Below, one piece after another: positions 18,575 through 26,821 of a stretch of 58,218 nucleotides of DNA. The stretch is taken from contig JAUYSM010000100.1 in the NCBI GenBank assembly GCA_030696315.1, forward strand, positions 1 to 58,218, in the 5' to 3' direction. The position numbers and the translations under genes were made by a program. Under the pieces are notes generated by a model. That model was not told where the DNA came from, did no database searches, and was given only the letters and a program-made list of their open reading frames with translations. The stretch is from Pseudohongiella sp. (GTDB lineage: Bacteria; Pseudomonadota; Gammaproteobacteria; Pseudomonadales; Pseudohongiellaceae). Every line of letters begins with the position of its first letter. The first letter of the stretch is position 1.

Positions 18575-19045
18575 ATGACCGGCCTGACCAGTTTTGAAAA
18601 CGCCGCCCATGTCCTGGACGAGTTGATAGCCTGTCATGAACATCTGGCAGAGCTTTATCAGGGTTTGCAGGAGCTCGCCAGCCCGCTGGGCGTCATGTTT
18701 CTTGAACAACTGTCCGTGCGTGAAAAAAAGCTGGCGGACACGCTGGAGCGGTACGAGGACAACGCGCCCGTCAAAGTGCTGAAAACCTGGATTCAGATCC
18801 CGTTTCCGGACGACCCTGATAAATTCCTTGCGGCACTCCAGCAGGATTTACCCGCGGAGCTGTCAACGCAGGATATCTATGAACTGGCCAGTAAGGCCGA
18901 CGATTTTATTACACACCTGCTGGAACATTTGCGTGATCGCTGTGAGATCACCGACGTTAAAAAGTTGTTTGAAGATCTGATTGCCGGTGAAAAAATCGAA
19001 CACATTGCACTCAGCAAAACTTACAACTCGCTGCGCGAGATGTAA
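18575..19045 (+). CDS. Small helical protein, possibly ferritin-like
   Basis: A 156-residue acidic protein with a predicted four-helix layout. I use the ATG at 18575, which has GAGGA 9 nt upstream; the frame is open to 18521. Helices carry Glu/His residues in ACHEHLAELYQGL, FLEQLSVREKKLADTLERYED, DDFITHLLEHL and AGEKIEHIALSK. The last contains an E-x-x-H step (EKIEH) as in rubrerythrin or ferritin-like diiron proteins. The family is not recognised with certainty and the metal role is inference. It converges with the ArsM-like gene, so the two are not co-transcribed. Confidence 0.6.
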   Translation: MTGLTSFENAAHVLDELIACHEHLAELYQGLQELASPLGVMFLEQLSVREKKLADTLERYEDNAPVKVLKTWIQIPFPDDPDKFLAALQQDLPAELSTQDIYELASKADDFITHLLEHLRDRCEITDVKKLFEDLIAGEKIEHIALSKTYNSLREM

Positions 19046-19073
19046 GTTTTACACACTCATCCACCTACAAGGA

Positions 19074-20114
19074 TCAGCAGCAGGCTGCCGATGCGTTGCC
19101 AGAGGCCGTGATATCAAACGGCAATCCACCACCACAGCCTTCAAACAGACCAAAGTGTTTGCTGAAGTCCCCGATAAATTCAAAGTGTGCTGCAAAACGT
19201 GTGTCATGAAGCATGCGCCAGGTGTTGCCACATACCGGGAATACCCGGCCAGTTTCAATATCATGATGCTTGTCCAATACAAAGCGATCAGGGGCGTTGC
19301 TTAAGGTGCCTTTGTAAATGACAGCCTGACCATAGTCTTCGCAATCCGGCTCCAATCCATCGAGTTTAAACAAGCGGTACGTTGCAGAGTAAAAATGGAC
19401 AGGCCCAATGCGGGCAGCAATGGCTGGATCCGTCATCGTTAAAGGGCGATCCTCTACCAAACGGGGATCCGTAAAACCCGCGCGGCGCGCCATGTGCTGA
19501 AAATCATTCCAGTACAAGGCACCGCCAAGACATTCGCCGTACAACTCGGGATCATTTTTGACGGCGTCCGGCACACGGCGATCAGCATACACATCCGAAA
19601 AGTAGAATTCTCCACCCGGTTTTAACAAGCGGAAAATCCCCTTGAGCACGGATGCTTTGTCCGGCGACAGATTCAACACGCAATTGGACACAATCACATC
19701 GACCGATCCGGGCGCCAGATCAAGCTGGTCAAGTTGCTCCATGTAACCTTGCACAAACTGCACATTGTCATAACCAAACTGTGTGGCGTGCCAGGTTTTG
19801 TGTTGCTCGGCAACGGCCAACTGCTGCTCCGTCATATCCAGACCAATAATCCGCCCATGAGCGCCCACCATTTGAGCCAGCGCATAGACATCACGCCCGG
19901 TGCCACAACCCAGATCCAGAATAGTGCACCCGTCGAGCGCCGCCGGTGCAACCAATCCGCAGCCGTAATAACGTGCAAGCACTTCCGGATGAATGCGTGT
20001 CAGCAAAGGCTTCAGCCACTCAGGCATGGATGAAACATCACAACACGCCGAGGTTTTTAAATCTGCAGAGCTTTGTAATTGTTTGCCGTAATAATCTTTA
20101 ACCACGTCGTACAT
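19074..20114 (-). CDS. ArsM-like arsenite methyltransferase (arsenosugar type)
   Basis: A 346-residue SAM methyltransferase. It begins with the subgroup pattern VVKDYYGKQLQSSADLKTSACC (Cys 24-25), then ARYYGCGL, the SAM motif ILDLGCGTGRDVY, VSNCVLNLSPDKA and LYGECLGGALYWNDF. The cysteines in SACC, SNC and GEC match the As(III)-binding positions of ArsM enzymes. A C-terminal domain of about 110 residues (YKGTL, VCGNTWRML, HFEFIGDFSKHFGLF) and a closing SAACC are typical of the arsenosugar-associated ArsM branch. It methylates trivalent arsenic in known relatives. It sits 40 nt downstream of a radical SAM gene, presumably in one operon. There is no arsR, arsC or arsB nearby. Confidence 0.78.
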   Translation of the reverse strand: MYDVVKDYYGKQLQSSADLKTSACCDVSSMPEWLKPLLTRIHPEVLARYYGCGLVAPAALDGCTILDLGCGTGRDVYALAQMVGAHGRIIGLDMTEQQLAVAEQHKTWHATQFGYDNVQFVQGYMEQLDQLDLAPGSVDVIVSNCVLNLSPDKASVLKGIFRLLKPGGEFYFSDVYADRRVPDAVKNDPELYGECLGGALYWNDFQHMARRAGFTDPRLVEDRPLTMTDPAIAARIGPVHFYSATYRLFKLDGLEPDCEDYGQAVIYKGTLSNAPDRFVLDKHHDIETGRVFPVCGNTWRMLHDTRFAAHFEFIGDFSKHFGLFEGCGGGLPFDITASGNASAACC

Positions 20115-20154
20115 GACACTTCCCTTGCTGTTTTATTTTTAACTGGCGCGCTTT

Positions 20155-21135
20155 TTAAACTGGCGCACTGCAACTGGCACCAAATTTGTAACAACTGAAA
20201 CATCGATGATGCCGCAACATGATGCGCGCCTTCATACTCTCTGCCAAGGTGCCGCCCAGATCATAATCAGGATCGTCGTCAACCAAGGTGCACGCGTAAA
20301 CCCGCACACCTTTGGCGGTATTCACCAGCATACGGGTATAGGTACACATAAAGTGTGATCGAGTTTCCGGTGTCGGGTATTTTGTCATGCAGTTGGTGGT
20401 CACTTCCGGGCTGCCATCTTCAGTGCCCGGTGTGCCAAAATCAGGGAATGCAGTAAACGGCAGTGTGTGCTGGATGCCCGCCTGCACAAAAATCGCAGCA
20501 AACGCACTTTCAACAGCAGCACTGTTCTCATGCAGCTCCATCTGCCGTGCAATGGATACCTTGAAGCCGTTGTCCAGCAACCACTTGATACTTTCCAGCG
20601 ACTCACCAAAACTGCCTTCACCACGACCGGCGTCATGTCGCGCCGCGTCCGGATAATCCAGACTGATGCGAAAGCTGATCGGAAAGGCGTTATGTTTGAG
20701 CGGCAGCAATTGGTGAGCGCGCTGGGTTAATACCCGCGTGCCATTGGTCAGCACAAAACAGGGTCTGTGTTGGCTGGCGTAGTCCAGGATATTAACAAAA
20801 TCGCGGATGACAAACGGTTCACCGCCGGTAAAGGAAAACTGCTGCACCCCCATCTCCACGGCTTCATTAATGAAGGGTTTCAACAATTCCAGCGACATGG
20901 CCGGCAAGCGCGTGTCACCCGGTTTGGAACCTTCCAGGCAGAATGGGCAAGCCAGATTGCACGCCGTACCGGTGTGAATCCAGAGTTCACTGAGCTTGTC
21001 TGCATCAATATAACCACGCGCATCGCCGTTACGCGTATGCGTCCAGCTATCCTTGTGTCGTGGTGAAACAAGAGGAACCAGGGGAATACGATCATCGCCC
21101 ATTACGGTGTGGGTGGTTGTCACGGCGCTGCTCAC
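20155..21135 (-). CDS. Radical SAM protein with C-terminal Cys cluster, partner of ArsM-like enzyme
   Basis: A 326-residue radical SAM enzyme. The C-x3-C-x2-C motif is at residues 59-66 (CNLACPFC), followed by the GGEP element (FTGGEPF) and RISLDYPDA. The C-terminus has extra cysteines (HFMCTY, VYACTLV, then C312, C315 and C322 in RCFSCYKFGASC). They suggest a second iron-sulphur cluster of the SPASM/twitch kind. It is not the usual ArsS, which has CNQxCxHC and a DUF3641 domain. Transcription precedes the ArsM-like gene by 40 nt. In known systems radical SAM plus ArsM makes adenosylated or 3-amino-3-carboxypropyl organoarsenicals. That role here is inference; peptide or other small-molecule substrates are possible. 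Confidence 0.75.
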   Translation of the reverse strand: MSSAVTTTHTVMGDDRIPLVPLVSPRHKDSWTHTRNGDARGYIDADKLSELWIHTGTACNLACPFCLEGSKPGDTRLPAMSLELLKPFINEAVEMGVQQFSFTGGEPFVIRDFVNILDYASQHRPCFVLTNGTRVLTQRAHQLLPLKHNAFPISFRISLDYPDAARHDAGRGEGSFGESLESIKWLLDNGFKVSIARQMELHENSAAVESAFAAIFVQAGIQHTLPFTAFPDFGTPGTEDGSPEVTTNCMTKYPTPETRSHFMCTYTRMLVNTAKGVRVYACTLVDDDPDYDLGGTLAESMKARIMLRHHRCFSCYKFGASCSAPV

Positions 21136-21312
21136 AGTGTTGTTATTCCTTTAATGCTTGATCAACTCAGGCGTAAGACCGGGATACGCCGGTTTTATGT
21201 GCCACAAAAATGTGTGGCAAGAACGTATGACAAGATAACAGATTGATCCTGACGGCGGCACTCGGCGTAGAATGCCACCGACCACAACAGCACAAGTCCA
21301 CCAGGAGATTTT

Positions 21313-22827
21313 ATCATCGCGCCGCTCGCCTCCACGCCAACTGCCTCACTTGCTCAGACTACTACGCAGCAGAGCATCGTCTGGTTCCGTCAGGACCTCA
21401 GATTGGGCGACAACCCGGCCTTGGTTGAAGCAGCACAGGCGGGCAGCGTAATTCCCGTCTACATTCTGGATGACGTGAACGCGGCAGAATGGGCCATGGG
21501 TGGCGCCAGTCGTTGGTGGTTGCATCATTCCCTGACGGCACTCAACCAGTCTCTGCAAGGCCGCCTGTTGTTGCTGAAAGGTGACGCACTCACTTTGTTG
21601 CCGGCGCTGGCCCGTCAAGTAAACGCCAGCCAGATAGTCTGGAACCGTTGTTATGAACCGTGGCGGGTGCAACGAGATAAACAGCTGAAAGAAATTCTGC
21701 AGCAACAAGGTACTCCCGCGCGCAGTTTTAACGGGTCCTTGTTGTGGGAACCCTGGCAGGTCTTCAAAGAGGATCAAACGCCGTACAAGGTTTTTACACC
21801 TTATTTCAGACGCGGTTGCATAAAAGCCGCGGCACCCGCGTTACCTTTGCCTGTGCCCTCCAGACTGGACTGTATGGACATTGAGGCGATGAGCGCTATG
21901 AATCTGTTGCCGCTCACCGGCGAGGCCGGCATCAACGCGCTGGACCTGTTGCCACACATTGCCTGGGATGGCGGCCTGCAACAGCGCTGGCAGATTGGGG
22001 AACAGGCCGCGAAACAGCGCCTGGCACGCTTTCTGGACAATGGCATCCGTGGATACAAGGAAGGCCGAAATTTTCCGGCCAGAGAAAATGTATCCGGCTT
22101 ATCTCCACACCTGCACTTTGGTGAGATTTCACCGCGCCAGATCTGGCATGAAGCCTTGTCAGCTGGGTTGTCGGGCGGCTTTGAAAATGATCTGGATTGT
22201 TTTCAGTCAGAGCTTGGCTGGCGCGAGTTTTCGTATGCGCTGCTTTATCACAATCCGTCACTACCCAGGCGCGCCATTCAAACCCGTTTTGAACACTTTC
22301 CCTGGCTCAAAAGACCGCCTGCTTTGCGCGCATGGCAAGGTGGTGAAACCGGCATTCCGCTGGTGGACGCAGGCATGCGCGAGCTTTGGCAAACCGGCTA
22401 TATGCATAACCGCGTGCGCATGGTGGTGGGTTCGTTTCTGGTCAAAAATCTGCTGACTCACTGGCATGATGGCGAAGACTGGTTCTGGGATTGCCTTGTT
22501 GATGCCGACCTTGCCAGCAACTCAGCCAGCTGGCAATGGATTGCTGGCTGTGGTGCCGACGCTGCGCCTTACTTCCGCGTTTTTAATGCAGTGACTCAAA
22601 GTGAGAAGTTTGATGAGGACGGCGAATATCTGCGCCGCTACCTGCCTGAACTGGCAAAACTTCCCAACAAGTACATCCATGCACCGTTTTTGGCGCCTGA
22701 CCACGTGTTGAGAGCGGCAGGTGTCAGTCTGGACAGCAATTATCCAAGACCGGTTGTTGACTTGAAACTGTCGCGGGAACAGGCATTGGCAGCGTTTAAA
22801 TCATTGACGCCCGGGCTTGATGCTTGA
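21313..22827 (+). CDS. phr: Deoxyribodipyrimidine photolyase / cryptochrome family protein
   Basis: A class I photolyase of about 500 residues. The antenna domain starts SIVWFRQDLRLGDNPAL. The FAD domain shows ARENVSGLSPHLHFGEISPRQIW, ELGWREFSY, the ELWQTGYMHNRVRMVVGSFLVKNL stretch and WFWDCLVDADLASNSASWQW. These residues line FAD and the CPD lesion, so light-driven repair of pyrimidine dimers is likely. No ATG, GTG or TTG occurs in frame between the upstream stop (about 21268) and a TTG inside the conserved RLGDN motif. AGGAG at 21303-21307 stands 5 nt before an ATC (21313) and 8 nt before another, so I place a non-canonical start here. The gene is divergent from the radical SAM gene. Confidence 0.88.
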   Translation: MIAPLASTPTASLAQTTTQQSIVWFRQDLRLGDNPALVEAAQAGSVIPVYILDDVNAAEWAMGGASRWWLHHSLTALNQSLQGRLLLLKGDALTLLPALARQVNASQIVWNRCYEPWRVQRDKQLKEILQQQGTPARSFNGSLLWEPWQVFKEDQTPYKVFTPYFRRGCIKAAAPALPLPVPSRLDCMDIEAMSAMNLLPLTGEAGINALDLLPHIAWDGGLQQRWQIGEQAAKQRLARFLDNGIRGYKEGRNFPARENVSGLSPHLHFGEISPRQIWHEALSAGLSGGFENDLDCFQSELGWREFSYALLYHNPSLPRRAIQTRFEHFPWLKRPPALRAWQGGETGIPLVDAGMRELWQTGYMHNRVRMVVGSFLVKNLLTHWHDGEDWFWDCLVDADLASNSASWQWIAGCGADAAPYFRVFNAVTQSEKFDEDGEYLRRYLPELAKLPNKYIHAPFLAPDHVLRAAGVSLDSNYPRPVVDLKLSREQALAAFKSLTPGLDA

Positions 22828-22853
22828 AGACCAGCCCGAGCGTCTGAGCGTTT

Positions 22854-24002
22854 TTAGTCGGCGCTGATGCTTAAGGGAGTCGTTTTGGCCTTGGTTAGCC
22901 CGGGGGCTTTGTCGTTCAACCAGTTATTCAGGTCAACCCACATATTCTCGATCTCAGCCTTGCTCGGCATGATACCGGCAGAAGGCAGCTCGAGTGTGAT
23001 CACCGGAATGCCCAGATCCAAACCACCATAGTTACCCAGGGATCCCGGATATACGCCAAGCTGATGCAGGTGCAGATGTCCGATCTTGTGGGGCGCTTCC
23101 ACGGGACCATCAAAGTCCAACAAGGCGTGTGGCGCGTGCACAGACACAATCACGACCGGTTTGAATTCTTCGATTTGCTGCAAAATCCACTGCGTTTCCG
23201 GTTCACTGGCAGGAGAATGGCCAGGGAAGCGTCTTGGATTGCTGCCCGTGGTTACGCGCCATGACTCCAGCGCGGTGCGCTCCCAGTCGCCCGAGGGGAA
23301 ATTGCGATTCAGGTCTACGCCGTTGGCATTCTGACGTGTGGCTTCGCCATCCAACAGACCGTCTGGATTAGCCAAGGGGAGAAAACGCCAATGGAAGTCT
23401 GAATCCTGATTGCTGGCCAGCAGATTCATCCACTTGAACATGATGGAGATGGAAGAATATTCATCGCCGTGAATTCCACCCATGATCAGAATACGCGACA
23501 CAGGCTCGCTCAAATCCTTTGGCAGGAAATCACGCTTGGTCAACACGCGCTCGTTGACAGAAAATCCATCCGCAAACTGCAGTTTCTGATTGTTGCAATC
23601 GGCGACCGATACACTGCCCAGCTTGTTACCAATTTCACGGCACAAGGCGCTGACCGCTGGCTGGTGCAAATCAGACGGGGCAGGTTGCGCAGGAACGGGT
23701 GCGGCTGCAGATACGGGGGCACCAGAAGGTTCAGCCTGTGCAATTAATGGCTCAGACTCAGGCGCCGGCGAGACCGCTTGTGGTGACAACTCATCGGCAA
23801 CAACAGGACTATCGGCTTCAATAGCATCTACCGGCGGCATTTCCTGCACAACAACCGCCGGGGCTACCGCACTGGCGGCAGTTTGTGGCGCGCTGACATC
23901 GGCAGGGGCTGGCTGGCGGACCTGTTGATCGGAGTCTGGCATCATCACCAGACAACCAACCAGCGTTGCAACCGATAAAACAATCAGTAGGCTACGAATC
24001 AT
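22854..24002 (-). CDS. Lipoprotein zinc amidase of the M14 family, MpaA-like
   Basis: A 382-residue predicted lipoprotein. The signal LLIVLSVATLVGC has a lipobox with Cys 17 and no Asp at +2. A Pro/Ala/Glu-rich linker of about 100 residues leads to an M14 carboxypeptidase domain. That domain has the zinc motif GGIHGDE (H-x-x-E), NANGVDLNRNFPSGDW, the third zinc His in VSVHAPHALLDF and the catalytic Glu in ITLELPS. The domain resembles MpaA, which removes diaminopimelate from murein tripeptide. E. coli MpaA is cytoplasmic, so an outer-membrane lipoprotein form would act on murein in the periplasm. It is 5 nt downstream of the L,D-transpeptidase gene, probably in the same operon. Confidence 0.78.
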   Translation of the reverse strand: MIRSLLIVLSVATLVGCLVMMPDSDQQVRQPAPADVSAPQTAASAVAPAVVVQEMPPVDAIEADSPVVADELSPQAVSPAPESEPLIAQAEPSGAPVSAAAPVPAQPAPSDLHQPAVSALCREIGNKLGSVSVADCNNQKLQFADGFSVNERVLTKRDFLPKDLSEPVSRILIMGGIHGDEYSSISIMFKWMNLLASNQDSDFHWRFLPLANPDGLLDGEATRQNANGVDLNRNFPSGDWERTALESWRVTTGSNPRRFPGHSPASEPETQWILQQIEEFKPVVIVSVHAPHALLDFDGPVEAPHKIGHLHLHQLGVYPGSLGNYGGLDLGIPVITLELPSAGIMPSKAEIENMWVDLNNWLNDKAPGLTKAKTTPLSISAD

Positions 24003-24007
24003 GATAA

Positions 24008-25051
24008 CTACCCATTGCCTTCATAGATGATTTTCCAGCCACTGCCCGTCTGCTGCCAGAGTTGCTCCTTCCAACCATCCCAATCATGGTTGTTGCTTCG
24101 GTAGCGCTGGTAAAAACGCGCGGTCACCAATGTCGGGTCACGCGGGTCGGCAATCAGGCTCAGATCAGAAGTCTGCACCGAAATCTCTGTTTTGCCACGG
24201 TTTACGCGCGTTTTGTAGGTAGACCATGCGCTTAAATCGCTGCTCAGGTCACTGAAGTTTTCACCGTAATGAGACAGGTAGGCGTCATTATTGATGGCCT
24301 CCCAATCTGAACGCCACTGCTCAAAGGCAGCACTGATACTGGTCTCCTGGCGTGCAAATGAATCAGCGGACTCCCACTTGATGTCGCCTTCAGACATCAC
24401 AATGTAGGTCGCGCCGGTCTGAATATAGTCGCTCAGGCGCACCAGGCTGTAGTTATCCACCACCACACAGCCATCAGAATCCATTAACGGGCGTTGATCA
24501 ATATTCTTGGGCAGACCATGCAACCAGATACCATGCCCGGTGCGCTTGTTCAGCTTGTCGTGTGCATTGGGATAGTTGAGCGGAAAAGCGCCGTTACCGT
24601 AGAAATCGTCCAGCTTTTGATCTTCGATAAAACTGGTCAAACGATACACCCCGATGGGCGTGAGCTTATCGCCTTCCAGCTCTTTGCCATAACCGTTTTT
24701 GCCGATGGAAACCGGGATGATTTTGATGGTGTTCAAACCACCGTGCTCCTGGCGTTCCATCACGTGCAGGCGTCCACGCTTGAGTTCTACCCAGAGCAGG
24801 TAACGCTGGTCATCTGCCAGTTTAAGTACACCCTGTGGTCGCTGTGGCTCAGACAGAACCTGCATCCTGCCGAATCCAACATCGCTGGTTTCGACCAATC
24901 GGAACAAGCTGTTATCGGTTGAATTCATGGACAACGCAGGGAAGGCGCCGGCTTGTGCAAACAACTTGGATGATGAAAAAAACAACAGAAGAAATACAAA
25001 CCAAACACTGCCTGGACCACTTTCCAATCTGCTTTTTATTGATCTTGTCAC
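24008..25051 (-). CDS. L,D-transpeptidase (YkuD) with C-terminal NTF2-like domain
   Basis: A secreted protein of about 347 residues. I choose the GTG at 25051, which has GAGG 9 nt upstream and gives a clean signal peptide (VWFVFLLLFFSSSKLFAQ). An ATG at 25075 and a GTG at 25123 are alternatives. The YkuD domain has RYLLWVELKRGRLHV, TPIGVYRL, the HGIWLHG motif and the catalytic SDGCVVV cysteine. The C-terminal 110 residues form a Cds6/NTF2-like domain (SDWEAINNDAYLSHYGENF, GSGWKIIYEG). It would make 3-3 murein crosslinks or attach proteins to murein. The neighbouring AAA protein ends in a similar domain. Confidence 0.85.
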   Translation of the reverse strand: MTRSIKSRLESGPGSVWFVFLLLFFSSSKLFAQAGAFPALSMNSTDNSLFRLVETSDVGFGRMQVLSEPQRPQGVLKLADDQRYLLWVELKRGRLHVMERQEHGGLNTIKIIPVSIGKNGYGKELEGDKLTPIGVYRLTSFIEDQKLDDFYGNGAFPLNYPNAHDKLNKRTGHGIWLHGLPKNIDQRPLMDSDGCVVVDNYSLVRLSDYIQTGATYIVMSEGDIKWESADSFARQETSISAAFEQWRSDWEAINNDAYLSHYGENFSDLSSDLSAWSTYKTRVNRGKTEISVQTSDLSLIADPRDPTLVTARFYQRYRSNNHDWDGWKEQLWQQTGSGWKIIYEGNG

Positions 25052-25333
25052 GTTAAAACGCCTCAGAGATGCCATTTGTCGCAAAATTACACAAAAAAAC
25101 CATTTTAAGCAAGCACTTGGCACCCTCCCTTAAAGTGATACCGAACCATTTTTTTCAAGAATGCCAATTTTTTGGCTGGAATCAGTGCGAGTGCTGCCAA
25201 TTTATCAACGGCACATGACTGTCGGTTCGACTCGGCATCCATGGCAAAGTTGTTTACAATGGTCCGCAAACCAATCCGCTGAACACAATGCTCCACTGCT
25301 TACCGCAAGACTCAAATGGAGAATGAGGATTTT

Positions 25334-26812
25334 ATGTACTACGCAGGAGAGCCGTACGGCCGAGTGCTTGAGCAGTTTAAAGCACTGCTCAAGGAGCCCG
25401 AATTTTTTGTCCGACTGACCGGCGCACAAGGCAGCGGCAAGTCAGCGTTGCTTGAACAGGCCATGCAATACTATCAGGCGCAAGGTTGCCTGACCCGTTA
25501 CTTTGCGGCAAATCCGGACTCCCCGATGGCCCTGCGCAGTGCGCTGCGTAAAAGCTTTGATTTGCCCAAAACCCATAACTTCCAACGCAACCTTCAGGAA
25601 TATCTGAGTCATCAGGCCTTGACGCATCAAGGCATTGTGCTGGTTTTTGATGACTGCCACCTGATGAACAACGCCACCTTGCTAGAGCTGACCAAACTGA
25701 CGGACATTCAGATCAATAACAGCTGCATGCTGAGCATCATCATGTGCGGATCGGATGCCCTGGATGCCCGGCTTAACCGTGATCATGAACTCAGGCCAGT
25801 ACTGCAACGCATCACCTTGAGCGAACAACTGCCTGCACTGGATAAAAAAGGTACCGCACTGTTTTTGCAGACACTGTTTGATGCCGCCAATCAGCAGGAT
25901 CTGCAGTTCCAACCGCAGGCACTCACGCTTCTTTTTAAGGTCAGCCGCGGGTTGCCACAACGCATCATCGACGTAGGCTCATTGTGCTCAAACCTGTATC
26001 GATCGCAAGAATTGGGATCGCCGGTCAGCAAGACGGAGCTGGCGCAGGTGCTTAAACATGCTTCATTGGCCATGCGTGGCTTTAACCGCACACCGCCCAA
26101 TCGCCGGGTTGCAGCCGCCATTGCAGCAACAATCCTGGTAGCGGTGGCGGCCACTGCCTGGATAGCGCTGCAGCCAACGCCGCCAGATACCGTGCCCACG
26201 GCTGCGGTGGCAACACTGAGTGCTGAGGACCTAACCGAATTGTCACCGGATCTCATGCCGCCACTGGATAACATCAGTGAAGTCATCGAGATCAGCGAAG
26301 CCACTGAAGTCACTGAAGTCAGCGAAACATTGCCAGAACCTGAAGCTGCGCTGCCAACTGAGCCCGCATTGGCAATCACTGAACCGCCCACAGACCAAGC
26401 AGTGATAGCGCCGCAGTTGACAGCCGAGCCGCCAGCAACACCGCCACCGGCAATTGAGACACCGGCCGCCTCAGCTGAGCAGGCACTACAAAACTGGGTA
26501 GCCGCCTGGCAAGCTCGCGACGTGGATGCTTATTTCAGCTTTTATCATGCCGAGTTTTTCCCACGCGGTTTTGACTCGCTCAGCGCATGGCAGGAAAACC
26601 GGCGGCGCAATATTGGCAACAGGGAGTGGATCGCGCTGCAGATATCAGAGCTGAGCATCAACAATGTTTCCGAGCAAACAGCGCAGCTTGAGTTCTGGCT
26701 GGCCTATCAATCGCCGGGTTATAGCGACAGGACGCAGAAACAAGTGTTGATGCGACGAGGTAATCAGGGCTGGCAAATTGTGCAAGAGATCAATCTGGAG
26801 ATCATTTACTGA
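25334..26812 (+). CDS. ExeA/DamX-like AAA ATPase with membrane helix and NTF2-like C-terminus
   Basis: A 492-residue protein. The ATG at 25334 is preceded by GAGG 5 nt upstream; an ATG at 25316 would add six residues. The AAA domain has Walker A GAQGSGKS (residues 30-37), Walker B IVLVFDDCH and SRGLPQRI. One membrane helix (about residues 260-280, AAAIAATILVAVAATAWIAL) is followed by an acidic Pro/Glu/Thr linker with short EVTEVSE-type repeats. The C-terminal 110 residues are a periplasmic NTF2-like domain (NWVAAWQARDVDAYFSFYHAEF, NQGWQIVQE). DamX-like AAA proteins normally end in SPOR; here a Cds6-like domain replaces it. It is divergent from the L,D-transpeptidase. Confidence 0.75.
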   Translation: MYYAGEPYGRVLEQFKALLKEPEFFVRLTGAQGSGKSALLEQAMQYYQAQGCLTRYFAANPDSPMALRSALRKSFDLPKTHNFQRNLQEYLSHQALTHQGIVLVFDDCHLMNNATLLELTKLTDIQINNSCMLSIIMCGSDALDARLNRDHELRPVLQRITLSEQLPALDKKGTALFLQTLFDAANQQDLQFQPQALTLLFKVSRGLPQRIIDVGSLCSNLYRSQELGSPVSKTELAQVLKHASLAMRGFNRTPPNRRVAAAIAATILVAVAATAWIALQPTPPDTVPTAAVATLSAEDLTELSPDLMPPLDNISEVIEISEATEVTEVSETLPEPEAALPTEPALAITEPPTDQAVIAPQLTAEPPATPPPAIETPAASAEQALQNWVAAWQARDVDAYFSFYHAEFFPRGFDSLSAWQENRRRNIGNREWIALQISELSINNVSEQTAQLEFWLAYQSPGYSDRTQKQVLMRRGNQGWQIVQEINLEIIY

Positions 26813-26821
26813 TCAGCCCGT

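Noticed and set aside
20155-21135. Calling the radical SAM protein ArsS
   Set aside because: ArsS has a CNQ-C-HC type cluster motif and a DUF3641 tail. This protein has CNLACPFC and a different C-terminal Cys cluster.
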